From positions 1 to 64,000 of the forward strand of contig MKTZ01000016.1 of NCBI GenBank assembly GCA_001898505.1: a stretch of DNA of 64,000 nt, read 5' to 3'. The DNA comes from Sphingobacteriales bacterium 50-39. GTDB taxonomy: Bacteria; Bacteroidota; Bacteroidia; Chitinophagales; Chitinophagaceae. Shown here in pieces: positions 52,958 to 62,177 of the stretch. Numbering within the stretch: position 1 is the first letter of the stretch; each line of letters begins with the position of its first letter. The notes beneath the pieces were generated by a model. It was not told the origin of the DNA and did not search any database. It saw only the letters and a list, made by a program, of their open reading frames with translations. The position numbers and the translations under genes are program-made.

Positions 52958-54913
52958 ATGAGCAGTGAAAAAAGTTTTAAAAAGGATGTCTGGAAGAATA
53001 TTTTCAGACTGATCATCCCCTACCGCAGAAAGTTTTTGTGGGTAGTCTTTTTGGGATTGCTGAGCACGGGCGCCAGCCTTGTAGAGCCGCTGATCTATAG
53101 GGAAGCCATCAATGACGTGGCCGGCCTCTTTGTCCGTCAGGCCAGGGAAAATGCACAGAAGGATCTTGGTCTTGAACCCGGGGAAGAGGACAGCATCCGT
53201 CAGATGATCCAGCAGGAAACTCCGGGGGTCAGACCGCCGGCCGTCCATGGTCCCGAGCAGCATCAAAAGGGCCACGTAGCAAGCCGCTCGCCCAGTCAGG
53301 CCTTGCAGACCTTATTATGGGCGGTCTTCTGGCTTTTTATCATCAATCTCATCGGCACCCTCCTATGGCGACTGGGAGAAAATACCAATACCCGTCTGTC
53401 CTGCCTGATCGAGCAGCGTTTTATTCAAAGCACGTTTGCGCATGTACTCAATCTTCCCCTATATTTTTTCACCAGGCGAAGCAGCGCTGCCATAGCCAAA
53501 CAGATCGATCAGTCGGAGGAGGTAACGGGCATCGTCAATGGATTCTCACAACAGATACTTCCCGAGCTGATCAGTCTCACCGGCATCCTGGCGATCATGT
53601 TCTGGGAGAATGTAGCCCTTACCTCCGTAGCCTTGATCACGATACCATTCTATATCCTGATCGCATGGCGCAGCGCCCGGAAACTGGAGACGGGACTGTC
53701 AAGCTACTACTCACGTTGGGAAGATGTCTCCTCGCGTATCCAGGACGGGCTCACGGGTATCAAGACCATAAAGCTGTCGGGAGCCGAGCAGCGGGAGATC
53801 AGCCAGCTCCAGACTATTTCCGGGCGGGCGTACCAGGATTATATCCAGCGTACCCGTCTGGCCAATAAATATGTCTTTTGGGAGACCATGCTTTCGCATA
53901 TTTCCACCGCGCTGGTATTTGGCTATGGGGGCTATCTCACCCTGGAGAACAAGCTGACGCCAGGGGATGTTGTCATGTTCGTGGCCTATCTCGACAGACT
54001 CTATGGCCCTATCGATTCGCTGGCAAGCCTGTGGGTGGAATTGCAGCAGAATGTAGCCAGCATCGCCAGGGCCTTCCGTCTGCTGGATAATGGGGTTGAA
54101 CGACGGACGGGACGGGATCTTGTGATTCGGCAAGCCGTGGTAAAGTTCGAGTCTGTGCATTTCAGCTATACTTCCGACAGAGAGGTGTTGAAAGGGATAT
54201 CTTTTGTCCTGGCTCCAGGGAAGGTCACAGCCCTCGTAGGCGGATCGGGAGCCGGCAAGACGACGACAGTCGATCTGCTGTTGAAGCTCTATGAGCCATC
54301 AGCGGGCAGGATATGCATCGACGATCAGGACATTCGGGATATGGACGCCGCCAGCGTTCGGGGACAGATCGGGATGGTATCCGCCGACGGATCGGTATTC
54401 AAAGGCACCCTGGCTTACAATATCCGGTACAAGCGTCCGGATGCCACAGATGAGGAAGTCTATCAGGCTGCCCTGGCCGCAGGTCTTGAAGGAGCCTTGC
54501 AGCGGCTGCCGGAAGGATTGCAAACGATGGTCGGGGAAGGAGGTATGGGGTTATCCATGGGAGAAAAGCAACGTATCCAGATAGCCAGGGTACTGGTGGC
54601 CAGGCCTCGTATATTGATCCTGGACGAGGCGACTGCCAATCTCGACTATGCTACGGAAGGAAAGATAATAGATACGATAGATGCCTTGAGGAAAAACAGC
54701 ACGGTGCTGGTGATCGCGCACAAATATACCATGGTCCGGGATGCCGACCACGTGATCGTGCTGTCGGAAGGTGCTGTATTGGAAGAAGGCAGCCCGGCAG
54801 AACTGATAGAAAAGGACGGATGGTTTGCAGAATTTGCGCGTACCATGGAAGAGGAGGATGTAAGCGAAGACGTGGAGGAAGATAATCAGGACGAAGAGTG
54901 GGAGGAAGAGTAA
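52958..54913 (+). CDS. ABC transporter, fused permease and ATPase
   Basis: 651 residues from ATG 52958 (MSSEKSFKKDVW); a GTG at 52949 is a weaker start. One exporter-type membrane domain (residues about 15-330, with a ~60-residue polar insertion after the first helix holding ARENAQKDLGLEPGEED) is followed by an ATPase domain: Walker A GGSGAGKTTTVDLL, signature LSMGEKQRIQIARVL, Walker B ILILDEATANLD. A very acidic tail (EEEDVSEDVEEDNQDEE) ends the protein. It would function as a dimer of half-transporters; drug or lipid export is typical. A structured element precedes it. Confidence 0.92.
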   Translation: MSSEKSFKKDVWKNIFRLIIPYRRKFLWVVFLGLLSTGASLVEPLIYREAINDVAGLFVRQARENAQKDLGLEPGEEDSIRQMIQQETPGVRPPAVHGPEQHQKGHVASRSPSQALQTLLWAVFWLFIINLIGTLLWRLGENTNTRLSCLIEQRFIQSTFAHVLNLPLYFFTRRSSAAIAKQIDQSEEVTGIVNGFSQQILPELISLTGILAIMFWENVALTSVALITIPFYILIAWRSARKLETGLSSYYSRWEDVSSRIQDGLTGIKTIKLSGAEQREISQLQTISGRAYQDYIQRTRLANKYVFWETMLSHISTALVFGYGGYLTLENKLTPGDVVMFVAYLDRLYGPIDSLASLWVELQQNVASIARAFRLLDNGVERRTGRDLVIRQAVVKFESVHFSYTSDREVLKGISFVLAPGKVTALVGGSGAGKTTTVDLLLKLYEPSAGRICIDDQDIRDMDAASVRGQIGMVSADGSVFKGTLAYNIRYKRPDATDEEVYQAALAAGLEGALQRLPEGLQTMVGEGGMGLSMGEKQRIQIARVLVARPRILILDEATANLDYATEGKIIDTIDALRKNSTVLVIAHKYTMVRDADHVIVLSEGAVLEEGSPAELIEKDGWFAEFARTMEEEDVSEDVEEDNQDEEWEEE

Positions 54914-54935
54914 GGCCACCCTTGCGGATGGCCTT
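54912..54935 (+). terminator. Terminator-like hairpin after the ABC transporter
   Basis: AAGGCCA/TGGCCTT stem overlapping the TAA stop, followed by a short T run. It may also serve the converging DUF6600 gene. Confidence 0.5.
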
Positions 54936-54944
54936 TGACATATG

Positions 54945-55955
54945 CTAACGATGATGCTCATTTGGATCATGGGGCGGATTTTGATGCGGCGGCGGGTTTT
55001 GATGTTGAGGCTGCACCGGACGCGGCATTGGACGCGGCTGCTGAGGGCGCTGCATCTGATATTGCTGAGGACGTTGCTGTGGATGCTGTTGTGGCGCCGG
55101 TCGGGGCTGTTGTGGAGTCGAATGCTCCCGCTGCGGCGTCGGATGTGCTTGTGCCTGGCCCTGCGAAGCCGGCTGCTGGTGCATAGGTCTCATCTCGTGC
55201 AGATCACGGACCTGGGCCGGACGCGCAGCATTGTTATGCTGGACCGTGGGCCGGTAGATAGCTAATTGTCCATTTTGCACCGTAGGAGTTCCCGGTCTTT
55301 CCGCCGGATGTATCGCCATAGGGCGGACGGTAGCATGGGTAAATCTTTCCACATTGGCCGGTTGCGGCCCTCTGACATAGGCATGTCCATTCCCCCGACC
55401 AACATTGTTGATAACGGTGATATTATTGACGACTGTAGTATTGTGCACATAGTAATTGCTGACATTGACGCTGGTAATATGCTCTCTGGGGCAGGAAACC
55501 CAATAACGTGCCGGCGGGCGATAGGTGCTGAATGCAACGCCGATGTCTACACGAGGCCCGACCGGCGCCCAGCAATAGTTTCCGCCGTATTCGCCCCAGG
55601 TAACCCAGGCAGGAGCCCAATCGTATCCAGGCACCCATATCCATCCATACGCGTCGTCATAGAACCAGTTGCCATAGTGGAAAGTGGCCCAGCCCCAGCT
55701 ATAGCCGGATACCCATGTCCAGCCGTAATCCGTATATACCCAATGGCCACGACTGCCATAAGGCCGAAAACCCGCGCCCGCAGCCGGTACCCATACATAA
55801 CCATAGTCCGGATAGCTGACCCAGGTGCCGAACGGACTTAGCTGATCATAAAAGACCTGAAAGCTGACGCTGACCTGAGCGTGAGCTTTTTGCAAAAGGG
55901 GTGGCAGGACAGCCGTAAAAAGAGCGATCCCGACCATAATTATATGTTTTTTCAT
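54945..55955 (-). CDS. DUF6600 secreted protein with Trp/Tyr/Gly repeats and Pro/Gln/His tail
   Basis: 336 residues. Signal peptide, then a domain with repeated aromatic motifs (YPDYGYVWVPAAG, GHWVYTDYGWTWVSG, WATFHYGNWFYDD, GWIWVPGYDWAPAWV) that define DUF6600/YXWGXW proteins. A middle part has VNNITVINNVGRGN. The last 110 residues are low complexity, rich in Pro, Gln, His and Arg (PQQHPQQRPQQYQMQRPQQ), which gives a false open frame on the other strand. It is probably an envelope or surface protein of unknown role. Confidence 0.88.
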   Translation of the reverse strand: MKKHIIMVGIALFTAVLPPLLQKAHAQVSVSFQVFYDQLSPFGTWVSYPDYGYVWVPAAGAGFRPYGSRGHWVYTDYGWTWVSGYSWGWATFHYGNWFYDDAYGWIWVPGYDWAPAWVTWGEYGGNYCWAPVGPRVDIGVAFSTYRPPARYWVSCPREHITSVNVSNYYVHNTTVVNNITVINNVGRGNGHAYVRGPQPANVERFTHATVRPMAIHPAERPGTPTVQNGQLAIYRPTVQHNNAARPAQVRDLHEMRPMHQQPASQGQAQAHPTPQREHSTPQQPRPAPQQHPQQRPQQYQMQRPQQPRPMPRPVQPQHQNPPPHQNPPHDPNEHHR

Positions 55956-56157
55956 ATTAGAATTATTTATAGGGTATCAAATACAATAACAATGCCCTGC
56001 TAAAAGAAAGGCCATAAGCTTGCCAAAGGGCGTTAAAACGGTGTGAATATTTTAGTTTATGGAAAAGAGGAGTTTTTTAATCTTTAACTTCTCAGAGCGG
56101 ATCACGGGTCCGCCTGTCGTTAAAGTAAATCAATTGATGACGTACAACCAACAGCCT

Positions 56158-57159
56158 ATGCGTCCTACTCTTTTACTCCTTTTACCCGCCTTATTTTGTT
56201 CTTCCATCTTATACGCGCAGCCCTGCCAGATAAAAGCCGACGGGGTATTGGATGAAGCCCTTGGGTTTATGAAAAAGAACTATTATCGCAAGGACGGGGT
56301 ACAATGGGACAAACTCACCAACGAAGCCAAAGAGCGATTAAAAACTTCCAATAACTGTGACGATGTATACGACATCATCTCCTGGTGTTTTAAACAGTTG
56401 GATGAGCAGCATAGCTTTATCATGCCTCCCAAAAAGGCCGGCCAGTACAATTACGACCCCAGCCTGGCTCCTCTCCCACCCTTGTCGGAACTGGTTGGGG
56501 ACATCCGGGGGGAATGGCTGAGTGACAGCATCGCTTATCTCACCGTGCCCTGGGTCAGTACAACGGACTCCAATATCTGCATGCGTATTGCCGACAGTCT
56601 GCAGGAGCTGATCGCGAGACTGGATAGCAAGGACGTCTCCCGCTGGATCATCGATCTGAGAAAAAATACAGGAGGCAACTGCTGGCCCATGCTGGCCGGC
56701 ATCGGTCCTTTGATGGGTGACGGCGTCTGTGGATACTTTGTCAATGGCGACGAGCGGATACCCATCACGTATCGAAATGGCGCAGCCTCTCAAGGCAGGC
56801 ATGTCCTTTGCCGGGTGAGTAAAGAAGGCTACCGAATCCAACACGAGATAAAGTCCATCGTAGTGCTCACGGGTCGAAGGACGGTGAGTGCGGGAGAGAT
56901 CGTTGCGCTGGCGTTCAGGGGAAGGGAGCAGGCTTATCTGCTGGGCGAGCCTACCGCAGGTCTTACGACAGCCAATGCCACCTATTCTCTTTCGGATCAT
57001 TCCATGCTGGTGCTCACGGTATGTAAAGAAGCAGATCACACCGGCAGGATATGTGAAGGGCGCATTTTACCCGACAGGATCATAAGTCCTGCCGCCATGG
57101 GCCCTGCAGAGGACGATCCCGTAAAAAACGCCGCCATCGACTGGCTGCAGGCCCGATGA
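56158..57159 (+). CDS. S41-family peptidase
   Basis: 333 residues from ATG 56158, chosen because it begins directly with a signal peptide (MRPTLLLLLPALFCSSILYAQ); the frame is open from 56059. The S41 fold is visible: an N-terminal helical bundle (LDEALGFMKKNYYRKDGVQW), IIDLRKNTGGNCWPMLAG, and the nucleophile region TGRRTVSAGEIVALAFRG with Ser in the SAGE motif, then GEPTAGLTTANATY. No PDZ domain is evident, as in the short IRBP-like/nisin-resistance group. It should be periplasmic or membrane attached. The M28 peptidase follows after 67 bp with its own regulatory repeat. Confidence 0.87.
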   Translation: MRPTLLLLLPALFCSSILYAQPCQIKADGVLDEALGFMKKNYYRKDGVQWDKLTNEAKERLKTSNNCDDVYDIISWCFKQLDEQHSFIMPPKKAGQYNYDPSLAPLPPLSELVGDIRGEWLSDSIAYLTVPWVSTTDSNICMRIADSLQELIARLDSKDVSRWIIDLRKNTGGNCWPMLAGIGPLMGDGVCGYFVNGDERIPITYRNGAASQGRHVLCRVSKEGYRIQHEIKSIVVLTGRRTVSAGEIVALAFRGREQAYLLGEPTAGLTTANATYSLSDHSMLVLTVCKEADHTGRICEGRILPDRIISPAAMGPAEDDPVKNAAIDWLQAR

Positions 57160-57189
57160 ATCCCGTCGCTGGTTCGTTTTATAATTGGA

Positions 57190-57226
57190 AGTTGTATTTT
57201 AGCCGTAATAATCATAAAATACAACT
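57190..57226 (+). promoter_or_regulatory. 12 bp perfect inverted repeat abutting the M28 start codon
   Basis: AGTTGTATTTTA (57190-57201) and TAAAATACAACT (57215-57226) with 13 bp between; the ATG is the next base. The left arm includes TATTTTAG, similar to a -7 element. It may be an operator over the promoter or an RNA hairpin that hides the start codon. Confidence 0.55.
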
Positions 57227-58903
57227 ATGACCAGCTCAATTCTTCGTACAGGTGTTTTCATCAGCTTGATCGCAGGGACTGTTGGTTGTGGGCAGCCGGG
57301 AGGCGCCTCTGCCACAGGTGGCGGTGAAGAAGGTCTCTCTGTCCTCAATAAAGATAGTTTGATCGCCCACATTCGGATATTGGCTTCCGACAGCTTCCAG
57401 GGCCGTCGCCCTTTTACGACGGGTGAGGACAGGACAGTAGATTATCTTACAAAGTCCTTTGCCGCTCTGGGGCTGGAACCAGGCAACGGTAACGGTTATA
57501 CGCAGGATGTTCCCCTGGTGGAGATCAGCCCTGCCGGAACTCCCACGATGAAGGTCCAATCTCCAAAAAACGCATTCGATCTGAAGAACATGAATGATTT
57601 TGTCATCTGGACAGAGCGGCCGGACTCAGTCGCCCACATCGATAAGAATGAGGTGGTCTTTGCCGGCTTTGGCGTCGTCGCCCCCGAATACGGCTGGAAT
57701 GATTATGCAGGGCTCGATGTAAAAGGCAAGACAGTGCTCGTCATGGTCAACGATCCGGGATATTACGATTCTACCCTCTTCAAGGGGCATACCATGACCT
57801 ATTATGGCCGCTGGACCTATAAATACGAAGAAGCCGCCCGTCAGGGCGCGGCAGCCTGTCTCATCATCCATAACACGGGCGCAGCAAGTTACCCTTTCCA
57901 GGTTGTACAAAGCTCCAATGGAGGAGTAAAGCTGCATCTGGACACAAGAGGCAGCTCCCAGTATCAACTGGCTCTGCAGGGATGGATCACGGAGGAGACA
58001 GGCAAAAAGCTGCTGGCTTCAGCGGGTAAGGATACCAGCCTGCTCACAGCCGCCAAACACAAAGGGTTCAAGGCACAGCCCCTGGATATAAAGCTTTCCG
58101 CAGGATTGAAGGTGAAGGAAGTGTATAATAAATCCCATAACGTCATCGCAAAGATCACAGGCGCCAAAAGACCCAATGATTATATCATTTTCTCTGCCCA
58201 CTGGGATCACCTGGGTATCGGCAGCCCCGATGCAAAAGGCGACTCGATCTATAATGGTGCAGCAGACAATGCCAGCGGTACGGCAGCCCTTCTGGAGATC
58301 GCCCGTGCTTTCAAAAGTCTGCCAGAAAAACCTGAGCGTACCATTATATTTCTGGCGGTGACGGCGGAAGAGCAGGGTCTGCTGGGCTCAGCCTATTATG
58401 CACAGCATCCTGTCTATCCCCTGGCAACCACTGTTGCCAATCTGAATATCGATGTCGTAAATACCTATGGCCCCACCAAGGATATCACCTACAGCGGCAA
58501 GGGCCAATCCGAGTTGGAGGACTATCTGGCCGATGAGGCAAAGGCCAAGGGGCGTTATGTGGCGCCGGAAGATCATCCGGAGGCAGGACATTATTTCAGA
58601 AGCGATCATTTCAGCTTTGCAAGAGGAGGTGTGCCTTCGCTGACAGCCGACGGCGGAGTGGACGATGTGACAAAAGGAAAAGAGTTCGGTAAGAAAAAGC
58701 ACGATGAATATACGGAGCTTCACTATCATCAGCCCAGTGACGAATACGATCCGAAAACATGGGACCTCACCGGGGGGATACAGGACATAGGGCTGGTTTA
58801 TCTCATTGGAAAGAAACTGGCCTTCAGCGATGCCTGGCCACAGTGGAAAGCAGGCTCTGAATTCAAGGCCATCCGCGATCAGAGCGCGCAGGAAAGGAAA
58901 TAA
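57227..58903 (+). CDS. M28-family peptidase, lipoprotein with PA domain
   Basis: 558 residues. Lipobox AGTVGC (Cys about 21) marks a lipoprotein. A protease-associated (PA) domain sits between about 130 and 270 (GVVAPEYGWNDYAGLDVKGK, AAACLIIHNTGAASYP). The zinc aminopeptidase domain has ligands in FSAHWDHLGIG (His), YNGAADNASGTAAL (bridging Asp), VTAEEQGLLGSAYY (Glu-Glu), LNIDVVNTYG (Asp) and LHYHQPSDEYD (His). It removes N-terminal residues from peptides outside the cytoplasm. The upstream perfect palindrome suggests dedicated regulation. Confidence 0.94.
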   Translation: MTSSILRTGVFISLIAGTVGCGQPGGASATGGGEEGLSVLNKDSLIAHIRILASDSFQGRRPFTTGEDRTVDYLTKSFAALGLEPGNGNGYTQDVPLVEISPAGTPTMKVQSPKNAFDLKNMNDFVIWTERPDSVAHIDKNEVVFAGFGVVAPEYGWNDYAGLDVKGKTVLVMVNDPGYYDSTLFKGHTMTYYGRWTYKYEEAARQGAAACLIIHNTGAASYPFQVVQSSNGGVKLHLDTRGSSQYQLALQGWITEETGKKLLASAGKDTSLLTAAKHKGFKAQPLDIKLSAGLKVKEVYNKSHNVIAKITGAKRPNDYIIFSAHWDHLGIGSPDAKGDSIYNGAADNASGTAALLEIARAFKSLPEKPERTIIFLAVTAEEQGLLGSAYYAQHPVYPLATTVANLNIDVVNTYGPTKDITYSGKGQSELEDYLADEAKAKGRYVAPEDHPEAGHYFRSDHFSFARGGVPSLTADGGVDDVTKGKEFGKKKHDEYTELHYHQPSDEYDPKTWDLTGGIQDIGLVYLIGKKLAFSDAWPQWKAGSEFKAIRDQSAQERK

Positions 58904-58978
58904 AATTTATTTGCTTCCTGTTTTGCTAAAGGGCTATATTTACCTTTTATACACACACTTATTTGAGTTGCATAATTT

Positions 58979-60727
58979 ATGGGAGATCTCCAGATAAAGA
59001 AACAGCCAAAAAATTACGATGCAGTTATTGTAGGGTCTGGCGCCGGTGGCGGAATGGCTGCCTATGTACTGGCCAATGCTGGTCTGAAAGTATGTCTGTT
59101 GGAAGCAGGCCCGATGTTCGACCCTAAAAAAGATTCCAATCAATTGAAAAATCCGTGGGAGTCGCCCCGGAGAGGCGCCGATACCAAATTCAGGCCTTTT
59201 GGCGACTTCGATGGTTGCTATTGGGGCTGGGAGGTCGATGGAGAACCTTATACGCAGTCGGGCGCCAAAGGGACCACTAACTGGGAATGGTGGAGAGCGC
59301 GTATGCTGGGAGGACGGACCAATCACTGGGGACGTATCTCGCTACGGTTTGGTCCCAAGGATTTCAAACGGAAGAGCATCGATGGCCTTGGCGATGACTG
59401 GCCAATCGGTTACGAAGATGTAAAACCTTATTACGATAAGATAGACCAGCTGCTGGGTGTATTCGGCACCAATGAAGGGCTGGAAAACGACCCGGATGGA
59501 TTCTTCCTGCCTCCACCCAAACCCCGGCTGCATGAGCTGATGATCAAGAAGGCGGCAACCGGCATCGGCATTCCTGTGATACCTTCCCGTCTGTCCATCC
59601 TTACCAAACAGATCAACAAGGAAAGAGGGCAATGTTTTTTCTGTGCTCAATGCGGTCGCAGCTGTAAGGTATATGGCGACTTCTCTGCTTCCAGTTGTCT
59701 GGTGATCCCGGCTTTGAAGACGGGCAATATCGACCTGGTGACAAATGCCATGGCGCGCGAGGTGCTGACCAATAAGGAAGGTCTTGCCACCGGTGTGTCT
59801 TATGTCAGTAAGGACGATATGCAGGAATACCAGGTCACCGGGAGAACAGTGATACTGGCGGCCAGCGCCTGCGAGAGCGCACGTCTGCTGCTGAACTCCA
59901 AATCCGCACGCTATCCCAACGGCCTGGCCAATGGCAGCGGTGTGGTAGGAAGATACCTGCATGACTCCACGGGCGCCGATATGGGCGGGATCATCCCCCA
60001 TCTCCTGGATCGCAAACGCTACAACGAAGACGGCACGGGCGGCATGCACGTTTATACGCCCTGGTGGCTGGATAATAAAAAGCTGGACTTCCCCCGCGGC
60101 TATCACATCGAATACGGCGGCGGTTTTGGCATGCCCTTGTACGGCTTTTCCTGGGGCATCGAAAAGATCAATGGCAAGGCCGAGATCATGGGCAAGGCCA
60201 AGCCGGCCGGTGGTTATGGCGCCTCGTTAAAAGATGATTACCGTCGCCTGTTCGGCGCGCATGTGGGTATGGCCGGTCGCGGCGAAGCCGTCGCCAACTA
60301 TAACAATTATTGTAAGATCGATCCGGAGGTAGTGGACAAATACGGCATTCCTGTATTGCAGTTCAATACCAGCCATTCGGAATACGAGATCAAACAGGCT
60401 AAACACATGAAGGAGACATTCAAGGAGATCCTTCATGCCATGGGCGCCGTGATCACCTGGGGAGGTGATGATGGTCCGGAGAACAACTATGGTCTTCATG
60501 CACCGGGCAATATCATCCATGAAGCTGGAACGGTCCGTATGGGTAATGATCCCAAACACTCGCCGCTGAACAAATGGAGCCAGTCCCATGAATGCAAGAA
60601 CCTGTTCTGTGTGGACGGTGGTCCTTTTGTATCGCAGGCCGATAAAAATATCACCTGGACGATACTGGCATTGTCGATGCGCACCAGCGAATACATTGTG
60701 GACGAAATGAAAAAACGCAACATTTAG
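58979..60727 (+). CDS. GMC-family FAD dehydrogenase, large subunit
   Basis: 582 residues. FAD loop VIVGSGAGGGMAAYVLANAG near residue 16, then GRTNHWGRISLRF, the usual GMC element. A cysteine cluster at about 217-227 (GQCFFCAQCGRSCK) resembles the site that binds a [3Fe-4S] cluster in FAD glucose and fructose dehydrogenases, so electrons likely go to the respiratory chain rather than oxygen. C-terminal HEAGTVRMGNDPKHS with the catalytic His region and CVDGGPFVSQADKN. It has no signal peptide; export would depend on the Tat signal of its partner, encoded 1 bp downstream. Confidence 0.92.
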   Translation: MGDLQIKKQPKNYDAVIVGSGAGGGMAAYVLANAGLKVCLLEAGPMFDPKKDSNQLKNPWESPRRGADTKFRPFGDFDGCYWGWEVDGEPYTQSGAKGTTNWEWWRARMLGGRTNHWGRISLRFGPKDFKRKSIDGLGDDWPIGYEDVKPYYDKIDQLLGVFGTNEGLENDPDGFFLPPPKPRLHELMIKKAATGIGIPVIPSRLSILTKQINKERGQCFFCAQCGRSCKVYGDFSASSCLVIPALKTGNIDLVTNAMAREVLTNKEGLATGVSYVSKDDMQEYQVTGRTVILAASACESARLLLNSKSARYPNGLANGSGVVGRYLHDSTGADMGGIIPHLLDRKRYNEDGTGGMHVYTPWWLDNKKLDFPRGYHIEYGGGFGMPLYGFSWGIEKINGKAEIMGKAKPAGGYGASLKDDYRRLFGAHVGMAGRGEAVANYNNYCKIDPEVVDKYGIPVLQFNTSHSEYEIKQAKHMKETFKEILHAMGAVITWGGDDGPENNYGLHAPGNIIHEAGTVRMGNDPKHSPLNKWSQSHECKNLFCVDGGPFVSQADKNITWTILALSMRTSEYIVDEMKKRNI

Positions 60728-60728
60728 T

Positions 60729-61397
60729 ATGGACAGAAGAAAATCCATTAAAGCCCTCATCGTAGGGACAGTATCCACGGGAGTGCTGGTTGAAGCCTGC
60801 AATCCCGGAGAAGAAAAAAAAGAAGAAGCTTCCAAATCCGCTGACGCTGCCGCCTCTCCGGAGACCAACCGGATGAAGGAAGAGGACGAGCATTATAAAG
60901 AGGTAGTGGCCAAGACCTATTTCACACCGGATGAAATGGCCACGATCACTATCCTGGGAGATATCATTATCCCAAAGGATGAGCATAGTGGAAGTGCATC
61001 GGACGCCAAAGTGCCGGAATTCATCGAATTCATCGTAAAGGATAAGCCCGAGCATAAGATCCCCATGCGGGGAGGGCTCCGCTGGCTGGATGTACAATGT
61101 CTCAACCGATATAGCAAGTCTTTTAAGGATTGCTCCCGGCAGCAGCAAATAGAAATGGTGGATGAAATAGCCTGGCCCGAAAAGGCGAAGCCTGAAATGG
61201 CCCAGGGAGTGAGCTTCTTCAACCTCATGCGCAACCTGGTATCCACCGGGTTCTTTACCTCACAGATGGGTGTTAAGGACCTTGGCTATATGGGTAATGT
61301 TCCCAACCAATGGAATGGGGTTCCGGATGATGTCCTCAAACAATATGGATTAGCCTATACGGAGAAGGAACTGAAGGAATGTGTCAGCTTCTCATGA
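60729..61397 (+). CDS. Gluconate 2-dehydrogenase subunit 3-family protein
   Basis: 222 residues. MDRRKSIKALIVGTVSTG is a twin-arginine-like signal, and GVLVEACNPG could add a lipoprotein Cys near residue 21; a Lys/Glu-rich linker follows. The domain FTPDEMATITILGDIIIPKD and the later FFNLMRNLVSTGFFTSQMG, YMGNVPNQWNG are typical of the small subunit of FAD-dependent sugar and alcohol dehydrogenases. It carries the GMC subunit through the Tat system and stays bound to it. The usual third subunit, a cytochrome c, is not next to it. Confidence 0.92.
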   Translation: MDRRKSIKALIVGTVSTGVLVEACNPGEEKKEEASKSADAAASPETNRMKEEDEHYKEVVAKTYFTPDEMATITILGDIIIPKDEHSGSASDAKVPEFIEFIVKDKPEHKIPMRGGLRWLDVQCLNRYSKSFKDCSRQQQIEMVDEIAWPEKAKPEMAQGVSFFNLMRNLVSTGFFTSQMGVKDLGYMGNVPNQWNGVPDDVLKQYGLAYTEKELKECVSFS

Positions 61398-61420
61398 TCT
61401 TGCCGGGCAGCTAGTCGGCT

Positions 61421-61458
61421 GCCGGCTCAGCAGCAAATAGCTACTGAGCGGGCTTTTT
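61421..61458 (+). terminator. Terminator after the GMC operon
   Basis: GCC-g-GCTCAG pairs with CTGAGC-g-GGC (61421-61430 and 61444-61453), then TTTTT. A second small hairpin GGCAGC/GCTGCC (61406-61423) just before it competes for the same bases. Confidence 0.7.
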
Positions 61459-61522
61459 GTTCGGCCGTCGAACGGACGTAGCGAAGGAGCTTGATCTCGG
61501 CGATAGCGAAAACGCCAGTCCG
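61459..61522 (+). other. Structured, GC-rich intergenic segment
   Basis: After the terminator come hairpin GTTCG/CGAAC (61459-61473), then CGGAC (61473-61477) pairing with GTCCG (61518-61522) around an inner GGCG/CGCC hairpin (61499-61516). The internal GTAGCGAAGGAG recalls GTGACGAAGCAG of the dispersed element. No ORF is convincing here. Confidence 0.35.
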
Positions 61523-61572
61523 CTCATCTCACGCACACGATAAAATAGTTGAAAAGCGGACCACTGGTCCGA

Positions 61573-61827
61573 TCAATTGTCAAGAGGTTTGTAGTAAAAT
61601 CCTTCTTCATTGAGCACAAAACTATTGGGGACAAAACTAAGAAGGGATTGTTTCACCATCGCTGCAGCTTCCTGTTGATAGTGCAGGCCTACTTCCGGGG
61701 TCCGCATGGCAAACTGCCAGCTTTGTATTTTCAGGAGCGCGATCCTGCTTTCCTGTAACAGATAATTTTCCGATTGGCGAAACTCTTCTGCCAAATGATC
61801 CTGGTTGTTGCGTATATCAGGGGTCAT
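61573..61827 (-). CDS. Small hypothetical protein
   Basis: 84 residues, charged and helical in its first half (HLAEEFRQSENYLLQESRIA) with a Tyr-containing end (NEEGFYYKPLDN). The amino-acid composition is natural for a protein and the frame stands alone in a gap with no competing gene, but I recognise no family and see no clear promoter or ribosome site. It has no signal peptide or membrane segment. Confidence 0.5.
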   Translation of the reverse strand: MTPDIRNNQDHLAEEFRQSENYLLQESRIALLKIQSWQFAMRTPEVGLHYQQEAAAMVKQSLLSFVPNSFVLNEEGFYYKPLDN

Positions 61828-62141
61828 AGGGAATCAGCATTAGTTTTTAAAGAATATTGGATTGTAGTCTTAAACGTATATCGTCGTCATAAAATTGTGT
61901 ATTCCCCCCTCTTTTCCTTGCGCAGGAATTTTTTTCCCGATAATGGAACGATAAAAAGAGCTCCCATTTTATAAAATAATGATTATAAAACACTTACTTT
62001 TTGGCATCCAATTCGTAATTCTTATATCGTAATTGATCCTAAACAAGTTCTTCAAGATATCGACCTTAAAACAAATTTGACGGCCATCAATAAGTTTAAA
62101 AAGGTTTTTAGTTTTTTCAGGCTTACAGGTTACTTCTACAA
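61828..62141. other. AT-rich intergenic region without recognisable gene
   Basis: About 310 bp between the small hypothetical gene and the terminator of the T9SS cargo gene. It is AT rich, with a GTAATT direct repeat near 62005-62025, but I find no ORF, tRNA-like fold or strong inverted repeat. Confidence 0.6.
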
Positions 62142-62171
62142 AAAATCCTTCCACGCATGTGGGAGGATTTT
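62142..62171 (-). terminator. Terminator of the T9SS cargo gene
   Basis: AAAATCCTTCCAC pairs with GTGGGAGGATTTT (one mismatch or G-U pair) around GCAT; on the minus strand it ends in a T run, 6 bp past the stop at 62178. Confidence 0.8.
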
Positions 62172-62177
62172 TTGCTT

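Noticed and set aside
54935-55265. Asp/Ala-rich and Leu/Arg-rich frames on the plus strand
   Set aside because: They mirror the Pro/Gln/His low-complexity tail of the DUF6600 protein on the other strand.
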